From NCBI GenBank assembly GCA_002070095.1, contig MWCR01000003.1:54590-118589 (forward strand): a stretch of DNA of 64,000 bases, given 5' to 3'. The position numbers and the translations under genes are program-made. The notes beneath the pieces were generated by a model, which was given only the letters and a program-made list of their open reading frames with translations, was not told the DNA's origin and searched no databases. Positions 51,841 to 60,734 of this stretch are shown here, one piece after another. This stretch comes from Parcubacteria group bacterium ADurb.Bin192. GTDB taxonomy: Bacteria > Patescibacteriota > Patescibacteriia > 2-12-FULL-60-25. Position 1 is the stretch's first letter, and every line of letters begins with the position of its first letter.

Positions 51841-54056
51841 ATCTCAAAATAACTGTCTCTAATTTTTTCCAGCAACGGATATGCCACATCATTAAAGCGT
51901 TTTAATACTTCATCCGGAGGAATAATGACGGTCATATTTTCCATAGATCCATTCCATTTGACATATGGGATCGTACTGCCCTCCGAATGCATATTCGCAT
52001 AATCGATCGTTTCATTTTGAAAAATCAATAAAGCACAATATGGAAAAGCATCTTTATTTATTGGACGAAGGACGAGACAAGTAGTTCTCGTTACGCCATT
52101 GAATGGAGAAATGGCAACCTTATGAAAATATGGCCTCATTGCTCCAAACAAAATATCATCTTTCCTAAATGCTATAAGACTGCTCTTTGCGTCTTCAGGC
52201 GAAGCTACGGACGATAGGCTCAGTTCCTTAGATCTGATTTTATCTATTGGTACGTAGGGTCTCCTCTCTTGCGCATTATTTCCAGCAAATCGCTCTGAGA
52301 CGTTGTTCACTAATTCAGACAGATTCCCTAGACGCCAACCTTTTGGTATCTGACCTAAATCAGAATCAATCATCGTCCCGCCCGCAGTCTTATAAGGACT
52401 GCCTTTCTGATCTGGAAAATCAAAATTAATAAACCACGATCTAAATAATTGTTGAATAAGAGCCTCTAGAATCGAAGTTTTTGCTGCAGAAAAATGAATC
52501 TTTGACAATGCATCATAGCCCAACGCTGCGAACTTTGACTGTATATCTTTCTCGAATTTTAAGAGTTGATCATAATGGGCATTAATTAAAGAAGATATCT
52601 TCTGAGTATTTTCTTCAAACGAAAGATCCTCCTCGCCTACATAGTCGCTCTCAATATATTGTCCTGGCGCAAGAATATATTTGTTCTTTTCAACTTCGGT
52701 GATCTTGGCGGCACGACAGAATCCTTTAACGTCCGCGTACTCACAATCCTTTGTTCTCCAGCAATGATAAGTGTTAGATATTTTTGCAACATCCTCATTT
52801 GTCAGCTCTCGATTTTTACGCGTTACCATCGTTCCCATTTTTCTTGCATCGATAAATAGAATCTCATCACGGCGATCACGAAACTTATGATCGTGTCGAT
52901 CACGAGACACGAACCAAAGACAAGCATGAATTTGAGTTGTGTAAAACAGCTGGGTAGGCAGTGCGACAATACAATCCACCAGACCATCCTTAATCAAATT
53001 CTTTCTTATCTCGTCTTCTCCAGATGCACCCGTTGAAAGTGACGCATTGGCTAAGACAAATCCAGCAATACCTGTCGGTGAAAGATGATGAATCATGTGC
53101 TGGATCCATCCGTAGTTAGCATTACCGGCCGGCGGAACTCCATATTTCCATCGCACATCATCCTTTAAGCGTTCACCGCCCCAGTCGCTAATATTGAATG
53201 GTGGATTTGCAAGAATATAGTCAGCCTTCAAGTCCTTGTGCAGGTCATTATGAAAAGTATCTGCGTTATGCGGCCCAAGATTCCCCTCGATACCACGAAT
53301 GGCAAGGTTCATCTTGCATAGTCGCCATGTCGTTGGGTTGGACTCCTGTCCGTAAACTGAAATATCGTGCTTGTTGCCGCCATGAGCTTCGGCGAAGCGT
53401 TCGCTCTGTACAAACATACCACCGCTCCCGCAGCATGGATCGTACACGCGCCCCTTAAATGGTTCGAGCATTTCGACCAGCAACTTCACCACGCATTGTG
53501 GTGTAAAGAATTCGCCGCCACCTTTGCCTTCTGCGGATGCAAAACGCCCAAGAAAGTATTCATATACGCGACCGAGTACGTCTTTACTCCGACTTTCTTT
53601 GTCGCCGAGCCCGATCGTGCTAATGAGATCGATTAATTCACCAAGTCGTACCTTATCGAGGTCCGGACGAGCGTAATTCTTTGAAAGCACGCCTTTCAAT
53701 GTCGCATTGTCTTTTTCAATTGCCACCATCGCGTCATCAATCATCTTGCCGATCTCCGGCTTCTTGGCATTTGATTTCAGATATTCCCAACGTGCTTCTT
53801 TCGGTACCCAAAACACGTTTTCGCCAACGTACACATCCTTATCTTCCTCCTGACCCTCGTAATAATCCGGATCGGCCTTGATTTGTTTGTAAACTTCTTC
53901 AAACGAATCTGAGATATATTTCAGAAAAATCAATCCAAGCACGACGTGTTTGTATTCGGCAGGATCCATATTGTTCCGCATCTTGTCTGCGGCTGCCCAA
54001 AGGGTTTCTTCAAATCCGACGTTGGAAGTCGGTTTGGATTTACGAGTTTTTGCCAT
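51837..54056 (-). CDS. hsdM: HsdM methyltransferase fused to a single-TRD HsdS half
   Basis: 739 residues. The N-terminal HsdM helical domain is followed by the N6-adenine methylase core with motif [11 protein letters not shown] at 206-215 and motif IV NPPF at 284-287. Beyond about residue 490, where HsdM normally ends, a coiled helix ([20 protein letters not shown], then [15 protein letters not shown]) leads to one target-recognition domain of HsdS type ([20 protein letters not shown] to the end, with PYVPIDKI and [12 protein letters not shown]). Only one TRD is present, and there is no separate hsdS in the operon. Two such subunits should pair to recognise a two-part palindromic site. It overlaps the HTH gene by 17 bases at its start. 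Confidence 0.92.
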   Translation of the reverse strand: MAKTRKSKPTSNVGFEETLWAAADKMRNNMDPAEYKHVVLGLIFLKYISDSFEEVYKQIKADPDYYEGQEEDKDVYVGENVFWVPKEARWEYLKSNAKKPEIGKMIDDAMVAIEKDNATLKGVLSKNYARPDLDKVRLGELIDLISTIGLGDKESRSKDVLGRVYEYFLGRFASAEGKGGGEFFTPQCVVKLLVEMLEPFKGRVYDPCCGSGGMFVQSERFAEAHGGNKHDISVYGQESNPTTWRLCKMNLAIRGIEGNLGPHNADTFHNDLHKDLKADYILANPPFNISDWGGERLKDDVRWKYGVPPAGNANYGWIQHMIHHLSPTGIAGFVLANASLSTGASGEDEIRKNLIKDGLVDCIVALPTQLFYTTQIHACLWFVSRDRHDHKFRDRRDEILFIDARKMGTMVTRKNRELTNEDVAKISNTYHCWRTKDCEYADVKGFCRAAKITEVEKNKYILAPGQYIESDYVGEEDLSFEENTQKISSLINAHYDQLLKFEKDIQSKFAALGYDALSKIHFSAAKTSILEALIQQLFRSWFINFDFPDQKGSPYKTAGGTMIDSDLGQIPKGWRLGNLSELVNNVSERFAGNNAQERRPYVPIDKIRSKELSLSSVASPEDAKSSLIAFRKDDILFGAMRPYFHKVAISPFNGVTRTTCLVLRPINKDAFPYCALLIFQNETIDYANMHSEGSTIPYVKWNGSMENMTVIIPPDEVLKRFNDVAYPLLEKIRDSYFEI

Positions 54057-54252
54057 AATTCTTATTCAAAAGTTTCAAAATATCTTCCTTCTTATACCGA
54101 CGATCCTCGCGCGTTCCGATTCTCACCGCTTTCAATAATCCGCTCCGATCCCAATTCCTCAATGTATTCGGATGGCATTTCAAAATATCAGCGGCTTCAC
54201 GAAGCGTTAAAAGCTCGGGTATTTCGGTTTGAGTCACCGGTTTTTCAGGCAT
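54040..54252 (-). CDS. MerR/excisionase-type HTH regulator of the hsd operon
   Basis: 70 residues. The HTH_17/MerR-like core is [20 protein letters not shown], followed by [20 protein letters not shown], in which a wing and Arg-rich strand are evident. It is first in the operon and overlaps hsdM by 17 bases, so it is likely a transcription regulator that delays or tunes restriction expression, as control proteins do. An excisionase role is also possible, since the fold is the same, but the integrase has a partner of its own. Confidence 0.85.
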   Translation of the reverse strand: MPEKPVTQTEIPELLTLREAADILKCHPNTLRNWDRSGLLKAVRIGTREDRRYKKEDILKLLNKNYGKNS

Positions 54253-54298
54253 GACGACATCTTATCAGGAATTACCAATAATATACAGGGCTAAAAGA

Positions 54299-54350
54299 TA
54301 GTTTACATTGCCCATCAGGACATAAACCAACTCCCAACTTAGTTTACATT
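54299..54350. promoter_or_regulatory. Divergent regulatory region with two TAGTTTACATT direct repeats
   Basis: TAGTTTACATT occurs at 54299-54309 and 54340-54350, 41 bases apart (about four helical turns), between the divergent HTH/hsd operon and the replication-initiator-like gene. A second pair, ATATTCAGA, lies near 54370 and 54410. These could be operators for the HTH protein or short iterons. Confidence 0.5.
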
Positions 54351-54494
54351 CCAACCGCCTGCGGAATTTTATATTCAGACTTTTCGCCAAAACTTTGAAT
54401 AAGGAAATCCATATTCAGAGTTAATCCTTGCTTGCCAAATAGACCTGTGGATATCTCCCGCTTCTCTGGGATGGCTTTCGTTAGCCTATGCACC

Positions 54495-55382
54495 ATGAAG
54501 CTAACGAAGATTGAATACGCGCTCGGCAAAGAGCGAATCGGATCATATGTCATGCACCATCCTGAGCTTGGTTTTGCCCTCGGGTCGCAAGACGCAGCTT
54601 TGATTCTTGAAGTGCTTATCGGATGGGATGGAGCGCAACATGATCCGGAAGGCTGGATCTACAAGAATCATCGAGACCTGAGAAAAGAGACGGGTTTAAG
54701 TAGGCGGCAACAACGTCCTGCAATCAAACTCCTCCTTGATTTGAGTTTGATCAAAAAGAAGACGACCGGTGTGCCACCTACGAATGGATTCCTTCTCCAG
54801 AAAGTTCGGATTCAAGAATGGTGGAACGAGTATTCCAAAAGGTACAATCCGTCACCTTTGACGGTAACTGAATCGCCTAATCAACCGGCACCGGAAGAAC
54901 CAAACATACTATATACATCTTCTACAGAACATGAGGCTACGGGCATACCTACACCCGTGCTGGATTTACCCGTCCCGAAAACGGAACAGTTCGAATACAG
55001 CGGAACGTCCAAGATGCGACAGGCTTTAAACGAATATCGAGCCAAGAGCGAAGCAGAAAAGAAACGACTTAAGGAGGCGCGCGAAGCGACCATGGAAGAA
55101 AAGAATCGATCACATGATGAAATCGAACAAGTGATTTTGGCAGTTCAACGATATATGGACATACCCATGCTCGATCGATCACTTGCGGAGAATCGACGTA
55201 TGGCAAAACTGGCTTTGGAAAAATTCGGCATGGAAACGATCATTACCATTCTCACGGTGGCGGCCACGGATGATTTTTGGCATTCACGGGTCACGTCTGT
55301 AGCGGATATTTACACCAACGGAATGAAGATTTTGTCTTCAATGCGCCATACACCCGTGAACAAAGGCGCCTGCATCGTATAA
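54495..55382 (+). CDS. Replication-initiator/DnaD-like wHTH protein
   Basis: 295 residues from ATG 54495 (MKLTKIEYALGKERIGSYV); the frame is open a further 21 codons upstream. The N-terminal half has a winged-helix region (DLRKETGLSRRQQRPAIKLL, then LSLIKKKTTGV) of the type in phage replication proteins and RepA. A Pro/Thr-rich linker and a Lys/Glu coiled segment follow. The C-terminus (MAKLALEKFGMETIITILTV, then FWHSRVTSVADIYTNGMKIL) resembles the DnaD-like domain of replisome organisers. It would bind the element's origin or load the helicase. This would make the element able to replicate after excision, an inference. Confidence 0.65.
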   Translation: MKLTKIEYALGKERIGSYVMHHPELGFALGSQDAALILEVLIGWDGAQHDPEGWIYKNHRDLRKETGLSRRQQRPAIKLLLDLSLIKKKTTGVPPTNGFLLQKVRIQEWWNEYSKRYNPSPLTVTESPNQPAPEEPNILYTSSTEHEATGIPTPVLDLPVPKTEQFEYSGTSKMRQALNEYRAKSEAEKKRLKEAREATMEEKNRSHDEIEQVILAVQRYMDIPMLDRSLAENRRMAKLALEKFGMETIITILTVAATDDFWHSRVTSVADIYTNGMKILSSMRHTPVNKGACIV

Positions 55383-55512
55383 ACAACTTTCAAATACTCC
55401 CAACACTTCCATCCCATCTGGGGATAACTCGGGTATTTCTGGTACGTCCTGAAATATCCTGCTCGTAAGCGGTTTCACGCTCGGATACTTCATTAATTTT
55501 CTAACCTAAGCT

Positions 55513-55842
55513 ATGGTCAACACGCCTTCCCAAGAGCCTGCAAACAAGGCTCAACACGGCCAACCGGTCGCTCATTCACAACCCAATATGACCCAAACCA
55601 TCTCACCTCCCGGGATCGGAGCATTGATCTCAACCGATGGTCTGGCGGAGATGCTCGGTGTTTCTCGCATGACGGTGTATCGCCTCATCGAGCGCCGCGC
55701 TCTGCCGGTCTATCGGGTGTGCCGGCGTATCCGTTTTAAGCTCGAAGACGTACAAAACTTCATCGAGGATCAACGGACGCCCGAGGACCAACGTCAGGCC
55801 AAAAACCTGATCGAGGTCTTTAAGACGTATGTCGGTCCGTAA
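55513..55842 (+). CDS. Excisionase-like HTH_17 protein
   Basis: 109 residues. A disordered Gln/Pro/His N-terminus is followed by an excisionase-family HTH: LISTDGLAEMLGVSRMTVYR, then LIERRALPVYRVCRRIRFKL, ending DVQNFIEDQR. The gene overlaps the integrase start by 14 bases, the usual xis-int arrangement, so it is the probable directionality factor; a simple repressor is the alternative. Confidence 0.85.
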   Translation: MVNTPSQEPANKAQHGQPVAHSQPNMTQTISPPGIGALISTDGLAEMLGVSRMTVYRLIERRALPVYRVCRRIRFKLEDVQNFIEDQRTPEDQRQAKNLIEVFKTYVGP

Positions 55843-57010
55843 GATCAGAAACTCCTGGTGGGTTGATTTCCGATTTAACTTCACGCGATATCGGAAACGC
55901 AGCCCGCAAAACACTCGCGGCGGCGCGGAAGCGTACGAAGTCTGTTTGCGTCACGAGCTTTCGATTCACGGAAGCTTAAACGCCTACGCGAAAGTCGAAG
56001 CCAAACCCACGTTCGCGGAATTCTCGGAACGTTGGTTCAGCTCATACGCCGAAGTGAACAACAAACCTTCCGAATGTCGTTCAAAGAAATACATCTTGTC
56101 CGCGAGTCTCGTGCCGTTCTTCGGCCATCAAAAACTCGACGAAATCACGACGGCGGACATTGAGGCGTATAAAGGCGAGCAGCTGAAGCGTGGCAACTGC
56201 AACAAGACGGTCAACAATCGTCTCGCGGTTCTTCGTAAGTGTCTGACGACAGCTGTCGAATGGCAGATCATCGAATCCATCCCGCGCTTTCGCCAACTCA
56301 AAGCCGCGCCTCCAGCGTTTCGTTTTCTCGAGGAACATGAAGTCACAAAAATCATCGAGACGTGCGCGAACGACATGGAACGCGTCCTCGTCTTCACGGC
56401 CGCTCGTACGGGCATGCGATTCTCGGAACTCTCTGCGCTCGAATGGCAGGACGTGGACTTCGGGAGACGAACCGTCATGATCCGCCGCGCAAATGTCGGC
56501 GGTCACATCGGAACTCCGAAGAATGGACGAATCCGATACGTGCCGCTCACGAATGATGTGATCGAAAAACTCAAGACGCTTAATCGCGATTCCGATATCA
56601 TCTTTCACCGTAACGGTAATCGTCTCATCTACTGGCCGTCGCTCTGTTTTCTCCAACGAGCCTGTAAACGGGCGAACATCGAGCCAATCGGCTGGCACAC
56701 GCTGCGACATACGTTCGCATCGCAACTCGCGTCCAAAGGCGCATCCATGCAGGCTATCAAGGATCTGCTCGGCCATTCGACGTTGACTATGACACTTCGC
56801 TACGCGCATCTGGCACCGGAAACGCTGCGCGATACGATTGAGCTTCTCGATGCTTCGGCTACTACTCAGCATTCGCCGCAACAACCATCGAAACCGTGGG
56901 CAACCGGTGGTCAACGCGATATTCCGACGGCTCCGATCAATCTCGAAACTCTTTTTGCCACCGCGTTCAATCCACCGCTCAACCATACAAAAAAGCCGCA
57001 GTCGTCGTGA
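55829..57010 (+). CDS. int: Tyrosine-family integrase
   Basis: 393 residues. An N-terminal arm-binding part and SAM-like core-binding domain (about 60-160) precede the catalytic domain with all key residues: R197 in RTGMRFSEL, H290 and R293 in GWHTLRHTFA, H316 in LLGHSTLTM, and nucleophile Tyr325 in LRYAHLAP. It catalyses integration and excision at the flanking tRNA-derived repeats. It lies 20 bases from attR and is read toward it, the standard position. The C-terminal ~50 residues are low-complexity; their DNA contains the 20-base putative arm site. A hairpin terminator overlaps the stop. Confidence 0.95.
   Translation: MSVRKIRNSWWVDFRFNFTRYRKRSPQNTRGGAEAYEVCLRHELSIHGSLNAYAKVEAKPTFAEFSERWFSSYAEVNNKPSECRSKKYILSASLVPFFGHQKLDEITTADIEAYKGEQLKRGNCNKTVNNRLAVLRKCLTTAVEWQIIESIPRFRQLKAAPPAFRFLEEHEVTKIIETCANDMERVLVFTAARTGMRFSELSALEWQDVDFGRRTVMIRRANVGGHIGTPKNGRIRYVPLTNDVIEKLKTLNRDSDIIFHRNGNRLIYWPSLCFLQRACKRANIEPIGWHTLRHTFASQLASKGASMQAIKDLLGHSTLTMTLRYAHLAPETLRDTIELLDASATTQHSPQQPSKPWATGGQRDIPTAPINLETLFATAFNPPLNHTKKPQSS
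56897..56916 (+). repeat. Putative integrase arm-type site, right
   Basis: TGGGCAACCGGTGGTCAACG inside the 3' end of the integrase gene, 113 bases from the attR core and in the same orientation as the left copy. Confidence 0.5.
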
Positions 57011-57029
57011 AACATTCTGCAGCTTTTTT
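56989..57029 (+). terminator. Rho-independent terminator of the integrase gene
   Basis: AAAAAAGCCGCAG and CTGCAGCTTTTTT pair across the stop codon, and the T-run ends immediately before attR. Confidence 0.75.
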
Positions 57030-57054
57030 CGTGGCGGAGAGAGAGGGATTCGAA
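57030..57054. other. Attachment site attR, also left end of the adjoining element
   Basis: An exact copy of 44805-44829. Bases to the right (AACTCGATATCGAG...) are not tRNA, so the intact tRNA is not restored here. A sequence like the arm site (TGGGCAATCGGTGGGCAA, 57185-57202) lies 130 bases to the right, as it does 121 bases to the right of attL. Confidence 0.8.
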
Positions 57055-57177
57055 AACTCGATATCGAGTTTTATAAATACTCTTAACTCGCACAAAAATC
57101 ACAAACAACCATCAAAATATAAAGCAAAACGACTCATCAAGAGTCATCTCACTAATTCAATAATTTTCACTTAATCA

Positions 57178-60100
57178 CTAATTTTGGGCAATCGGTGGGC
57201 AATAAATAAGTTTCTTAAGATCCTGGTATTGATTCCAATAACCACGTTTATAAAAATCGTTTAACAAATCTTTAACAACATCTGTGATCTCTTGTTGTTT
57301 TAAATTTATTAAACTTTCAAGTAAATCTTTAATTAAATCGGACTTAATGGTTATCAACCACCTAGATTTGTCATTTTTTAGTATCAATGAAGTAAGTTTA
57401 GCTACCAATAAGGGATTATTATTTTTTTCTGTCATAAAAGAATGTATTACATTTTCAGCATCTTCTATGCAACCAATAGTTTTTGCTAAAGTCTTTTCTA
57501 ATAAAACCAATTTAGCATCATGTTGTAATGCCGGCGCCGTATACCATCCTGCAAAATGACCGAAAATCTGACTAGCTTGATTTGTATCATTAACTAAAAA
57601 CTCCCAGAGTCTTAACAACCGCTCTTTACCGTCAGAATCTAAAATCTCATCATTGATTAACAAAGCCCTGCTAGTAAAAGATATGGCATCTTCACGTAGC
57701 TTAACATCAACACTACTAAAAAAATCTTTAATAATTTCAAAAGAAAGCGCACCATGAGCATAAGCAATCATAATATGCTGGGGGAAAAAACGAATCAATA
57801 AATTATTATTTTTGGAATTACTAACATCTAACTCGGTAGCATATTCTATCGCTGTGGCATAAAGATCTCCCAGCCATACAACTAATGGTAAATAAACTTG
57901 TGAATGAATTAAAAATCCTTGAAACGCCGCAAGCCAGTAGAGTTTTTGTTCTTTTTCCGAAGGAAAAATTTGATTCTTAACAGAATATAACCACTCTTTA
58001 TCCAAATAACTTAAATTCGCTATACGCTGGCCAAAAACAAAACGAACAGAAGGTGATGTTTCATTTTTTGTATCAAGCTTTTTATTTAACAAGGTCCTCA
58101 ATCTAGGATCCATTCGTTTGTTAGCATCCTTATAATTCTCCATTGACTTAGCAATCCATAAACCGTAAGAAATCAATGCGTTTAAAGCAGTACCTCTTGT
58201 CGTGTTTATCATTACTAAATATGGATCATCTCCATTCAAGGATCCGTCATCAGCCGTATCGGGATCTGGATAATCAACAAGTCTACTCAAAATAATCCAA
58301 ACATCTTCTTTTACTTCAATTGGTATTCTTACATCATCTACCATCAAAGCTGATTGAAATATATCCGCTATTTTTCTTTGTACTGATTTCCAACTTACAC
58401 TATATTCACTCATTTTAGCCGGATGACTATCCCAATTTTTTTCGTCAGTTAAATATAAACACAATTTTAAGAATCTATCCCAATCAAAATCTGGTAAGAT
58501 AATAATATTATCTAGGGCAGATAAAAAATTATATATATAAACTGCTGGTATTTTTCTTGTAACAATCGCCTCCATTAAGAATAGATATTTTTCAGGACAT
58601 AAAACTACAAGATTTTTAATGCATTCACCTAAGCCATCACAAGATGGACCAAATCCAGAAGCACCTTCCGGTTCATACTCAATTAGATAGGAGCACAATT
58701 GCTCGTCAGACATACTTTCTAAATCACTTGACGAGCACGGGCTTTCTGGACCGGACCAGCTTGTCATTATACCGAAATTTGGCTGCGGTTCGCCAAATTT
58801 TTCTACCAGCTTATTATATATATTTTTTTGATCTTGCGACAAATAATCTTGTATAGATTGAAGTAAATACATCTTAGGTACTTCATCATCCTTAAGGTCG
58901 TCTAATGATCCTGGCAAACCCAACATACGTAAAACTATATTTTTTTGAGTTAAATCAAAAATCTTGAAGTTATTTACTAAAATTTCTTTTAGTTCATTTT
59001 GGCATTCTTTGCATTCTAAAAACACCGCATTAACCAATATCTCAAATTTTTTATTCGTATCATTTGTAGCACCTGTAATGTAAATTTTTAATCTTTTTAA
59101 AAGACTGTATTTTATAGCTTCATCATCTATTGTTTCATTTAATTCAAACAATATATCATCCATTCCCAGCATTTTATCAATAATATTTACCAAAGCATTA
59201 ATAACTTCATGTTTGTAGTCTGATCTATTATGATTTTCTGGCTTACGAATTTCATTTCTCCATATATGCGAAAAATCACTTTTTTTCGCAATATCACTTG
59301 AATTGCCACACTCTTTTCTTAAAGCTGCATATAGACATTTTATTAAAATGATGAAGCTTTCTCTGGGTGCTTTATGACAAAGCAATTTAAATTGATTCTG
59401 CATTATATACTCAAATACCCAATTATCATATATTGAACTTACGTGATTATCGAAATAAAAAAGCCCTTCTTCATCAATAGACTTCACCGGCATCTCAAAG
59501 CACAACAAAACCAAAGCCAACTCCAAGGAACTAGAAATATCATCAGCGTTTATCATCATTTTTAATAATTCAGCTATCGTCATTTGGATAACAGCGCCAC
59601 CCTTTAAAGCAATCCAATCATCTCGTTTTAATTTGATAATTATTTTGGATGCAATTTCAGATGGCATCAATAAAGAGATGTTAAGTATTTGCTCAGCTAC
59701 GACTGGATTACTAATCTTAGGTAAATCAATTATCCAATTCATTATTTTTACAGGATCGTTTTTTGCGATTTTTTTTGTGTAATCCAAAAATGGCCAATTC
59801 GGATAAATTATACCATTTTCATTAATTATCTTCTCTGGTGGAGTTTCCAATCCAGCTCCAATAATTAGATCGAACCATTTAGGATCCGTGCATTTTTCAT
59901 AGAAATATACTTCTAAAGATCTCTGCGATAAAAATATAATCAATCTGTCGAGAGTTGCTTGATCAACTGTTTTTTGTTGTAAAATTTTATCGATGGCGTC
60001 AGTTTTTTGTAAATAATCATTATTTACAAAAAGTTCATACAATAAATAATCTAATTTTTCAATTTGTCGAGTTAATTCGTTTTTGAGCAAATCGTCATTT

Positions 60101-60618
60101 GTTCTTAAACCATGATGAGTTTCTGAATTAAATACTTTAACCGCCTCACTCCAAAGTTTTGTTAATAAATAGGCCCTTTCCATTGTTATATTTTCATCTT
60201 GTTTTCTTAATAAAAAATGAAATTCAGCCTGTTTTTTGTTCCTTTTTTCAATTTCTATACTATCACCACATTTAACATCTGGATTACAACTTTGTATATA
60301 GTGTAAAGACTTTAAGTAGGATTTATTTGATTCATCAATTTCATACCCGATCGCCAATAAAAGACGCTTTAAAATATCTCTAGCTGAAACCGAAACATAC
60401 GCCGACCAGTCTGGGGGAAATTTATTATTTAAACACCAATGGATTGAATAATAACTATCAGCAATTCTGACATCCACTCGTTTCAACCTCTGCAAAATAC
60501 TTATTTGCTCAGGTTTTAAATGTATATCCAACTCTGCTAACAAGCTATTTTTAACTACTGGGCTACTAGAATTTGCATTTATATATATATTCTCACTCTC
60601 TAAATTGTCTTCAGGCAT
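57178..60618 (-). CDS. Unknown 1146-residue helical protein next to an Eco57I-type enzyme
   Basis: 1146 residues from ATG 60618 (MPEDNLESENIY), preceded by the Shine-Dalgarno-like GGGAGAG; 15 codons further up are open. It is almost wholly alpha-helical, with repeated amphipathic helix pairs in the manner of HEAT/ARM repeats, and no Walker, nuclease or membrane motif. An acidic, Ser/Gly-rich break near 645-680 (SDLESMSDEQLCSYLIEYEP) and a segment with NTTRGTALNALISYGLWIAK are the most distinctive. Similar RG-x-A motifs occur, as I recall, in large helical proteins of defence loci, but I cannot name a family. It is very A+T-rich and follows the restriction-methyltransferase gene on the same strand, 116 bases on. 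Its last codons overlap the arm-like repeat. Confidence 0.8.
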   Translation of the reverse strand: MPEDNLESENIYINANSSSPVVKNSLLAELDIHLKPEQISILQRLKRVDVRIADSYYSIHWCLNNKFPPDWSAYVSVSARDILKRLLLAIGYEIDESNKSYLKSLHYIQSCNPDVKCGDSIEIEKRNKKQAEFHFLLRKQDENITMERAYLLTKLWSEAVKVFNSETHHGLRTNDDLLKNELTRQIEKLDYLLYELFVNNDYLQKTDAIDKILQQKTVDQATLDRLIIFLSQRSLEVYFYEKCTDPKWFDLIIGAGLETPPEKIINENGIIYPNWPFLDYTKKIAKNDPVKIMNWIIDLPKISNPVVAEQILNISLLMPSEIASKIIIKLKRDDWIALKGGAVIQMTIAELLKMMINADDISSSLELALVLLCFEMPVKSIDEEGLFYFDNHVSSIYDNWVFEYIMQNQFKLLCHKAPRESFIILIKCLYAALRKECGNSSDIAKKSDFSHIWRNEIRKPENHNRSDYKHEVINALVNIIDKMLGMDDILFELNETIDDEAIKYSLLKRLKIYITGATNDTNKKFEILVNAVFLECKECQNELKEILVNNFKIFDLTQKNIVLRMLGLPGSLDDLKDDEVPKMYLLQSIQDYLSQDQKNIYNKLVEKFGEPQPNFGIMTSWSGPESPCSSSDLESMSDEQLCSYLIEYEPEGASGFGPSCDGLGECIKNLVVLCPEKYLFLMEAIVTRKIPAVYIYNFLSALDNIIILPDFDWDRFLKLCLYLTDEKNWDSHPAKMSEYSVSWKSVQRKIADIFQSALMVDDVRIPIEVKEDVWIILSRLVDYPDPDTADDGSLNGDDPYLVMINTTRGTALNALISYGLWIAKSMENYKDANKRMDPRLRTLLNKKLDTKNETSPSVRFVFGQRIANLSYLDKEWLYSVKNQIFPSEKEQKLYWLAAFQGFLIHSQVYLPLVVWLGDLYATAIEYATELDVSNSKNNNLLIRFFPQHIMIAYAHGALSFEIIKDFFSSVDVKLREDAISFTSRALLINDEILDSDGKERLLRLWEFLVNDTNQASQIFGHFAGWYTAPALQHDAKLVLLEKTLAKTIGCIEDAENVIHSFMTEKNNNPLLVAKLTSLILKNDKSRWLITIKSDLIKDLLESLINLKQQEITDVVKDLLNDFYKRGYWNQYQDLKKLIYCPPIAQN

Positions 60619-60734
60619 AACTCTCCCATACTTCCTTAAAAACATAAAAAAATCAAGCCCCAAAGAACAAACTAAATTTTTTCTGAACTAAAATCAAAAT
60701 TCTACCAAATACATAAATTTGAATTTTTAAAAAT

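Larger units (their letters stand above)
44805..57054. mobile_element. Integrated element (12.2 kb) with tyrosine integrase and restriction-defence operon
   Basis: It is bounded by the 25-bp direct repeat of a tRNA 3' end. The integrase gene lies 20 bases from the right repeat, preceded by an overlapping excisionase-like gene and a replication-initiator-like gene. The cargo is a minus-strand operon with type I restriction-modification, an OLD-type nuclease and an AlbA_2 protein. A 20-base sequence (TGGGCAACCGGTGGGCAACG, one mismatch) recurs 113-121 bases inside each end. Neither end has the complete tRNA, which suggests further elements to the right. Confidence 0.85.

Noticed and set aside
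57030..57110. Intact tRNA restored at the right end of the element
   Set aside because: Bases right of the 25-bp repeat (AACTCGATATCGAGTTT...) do not fold into a tRNA.
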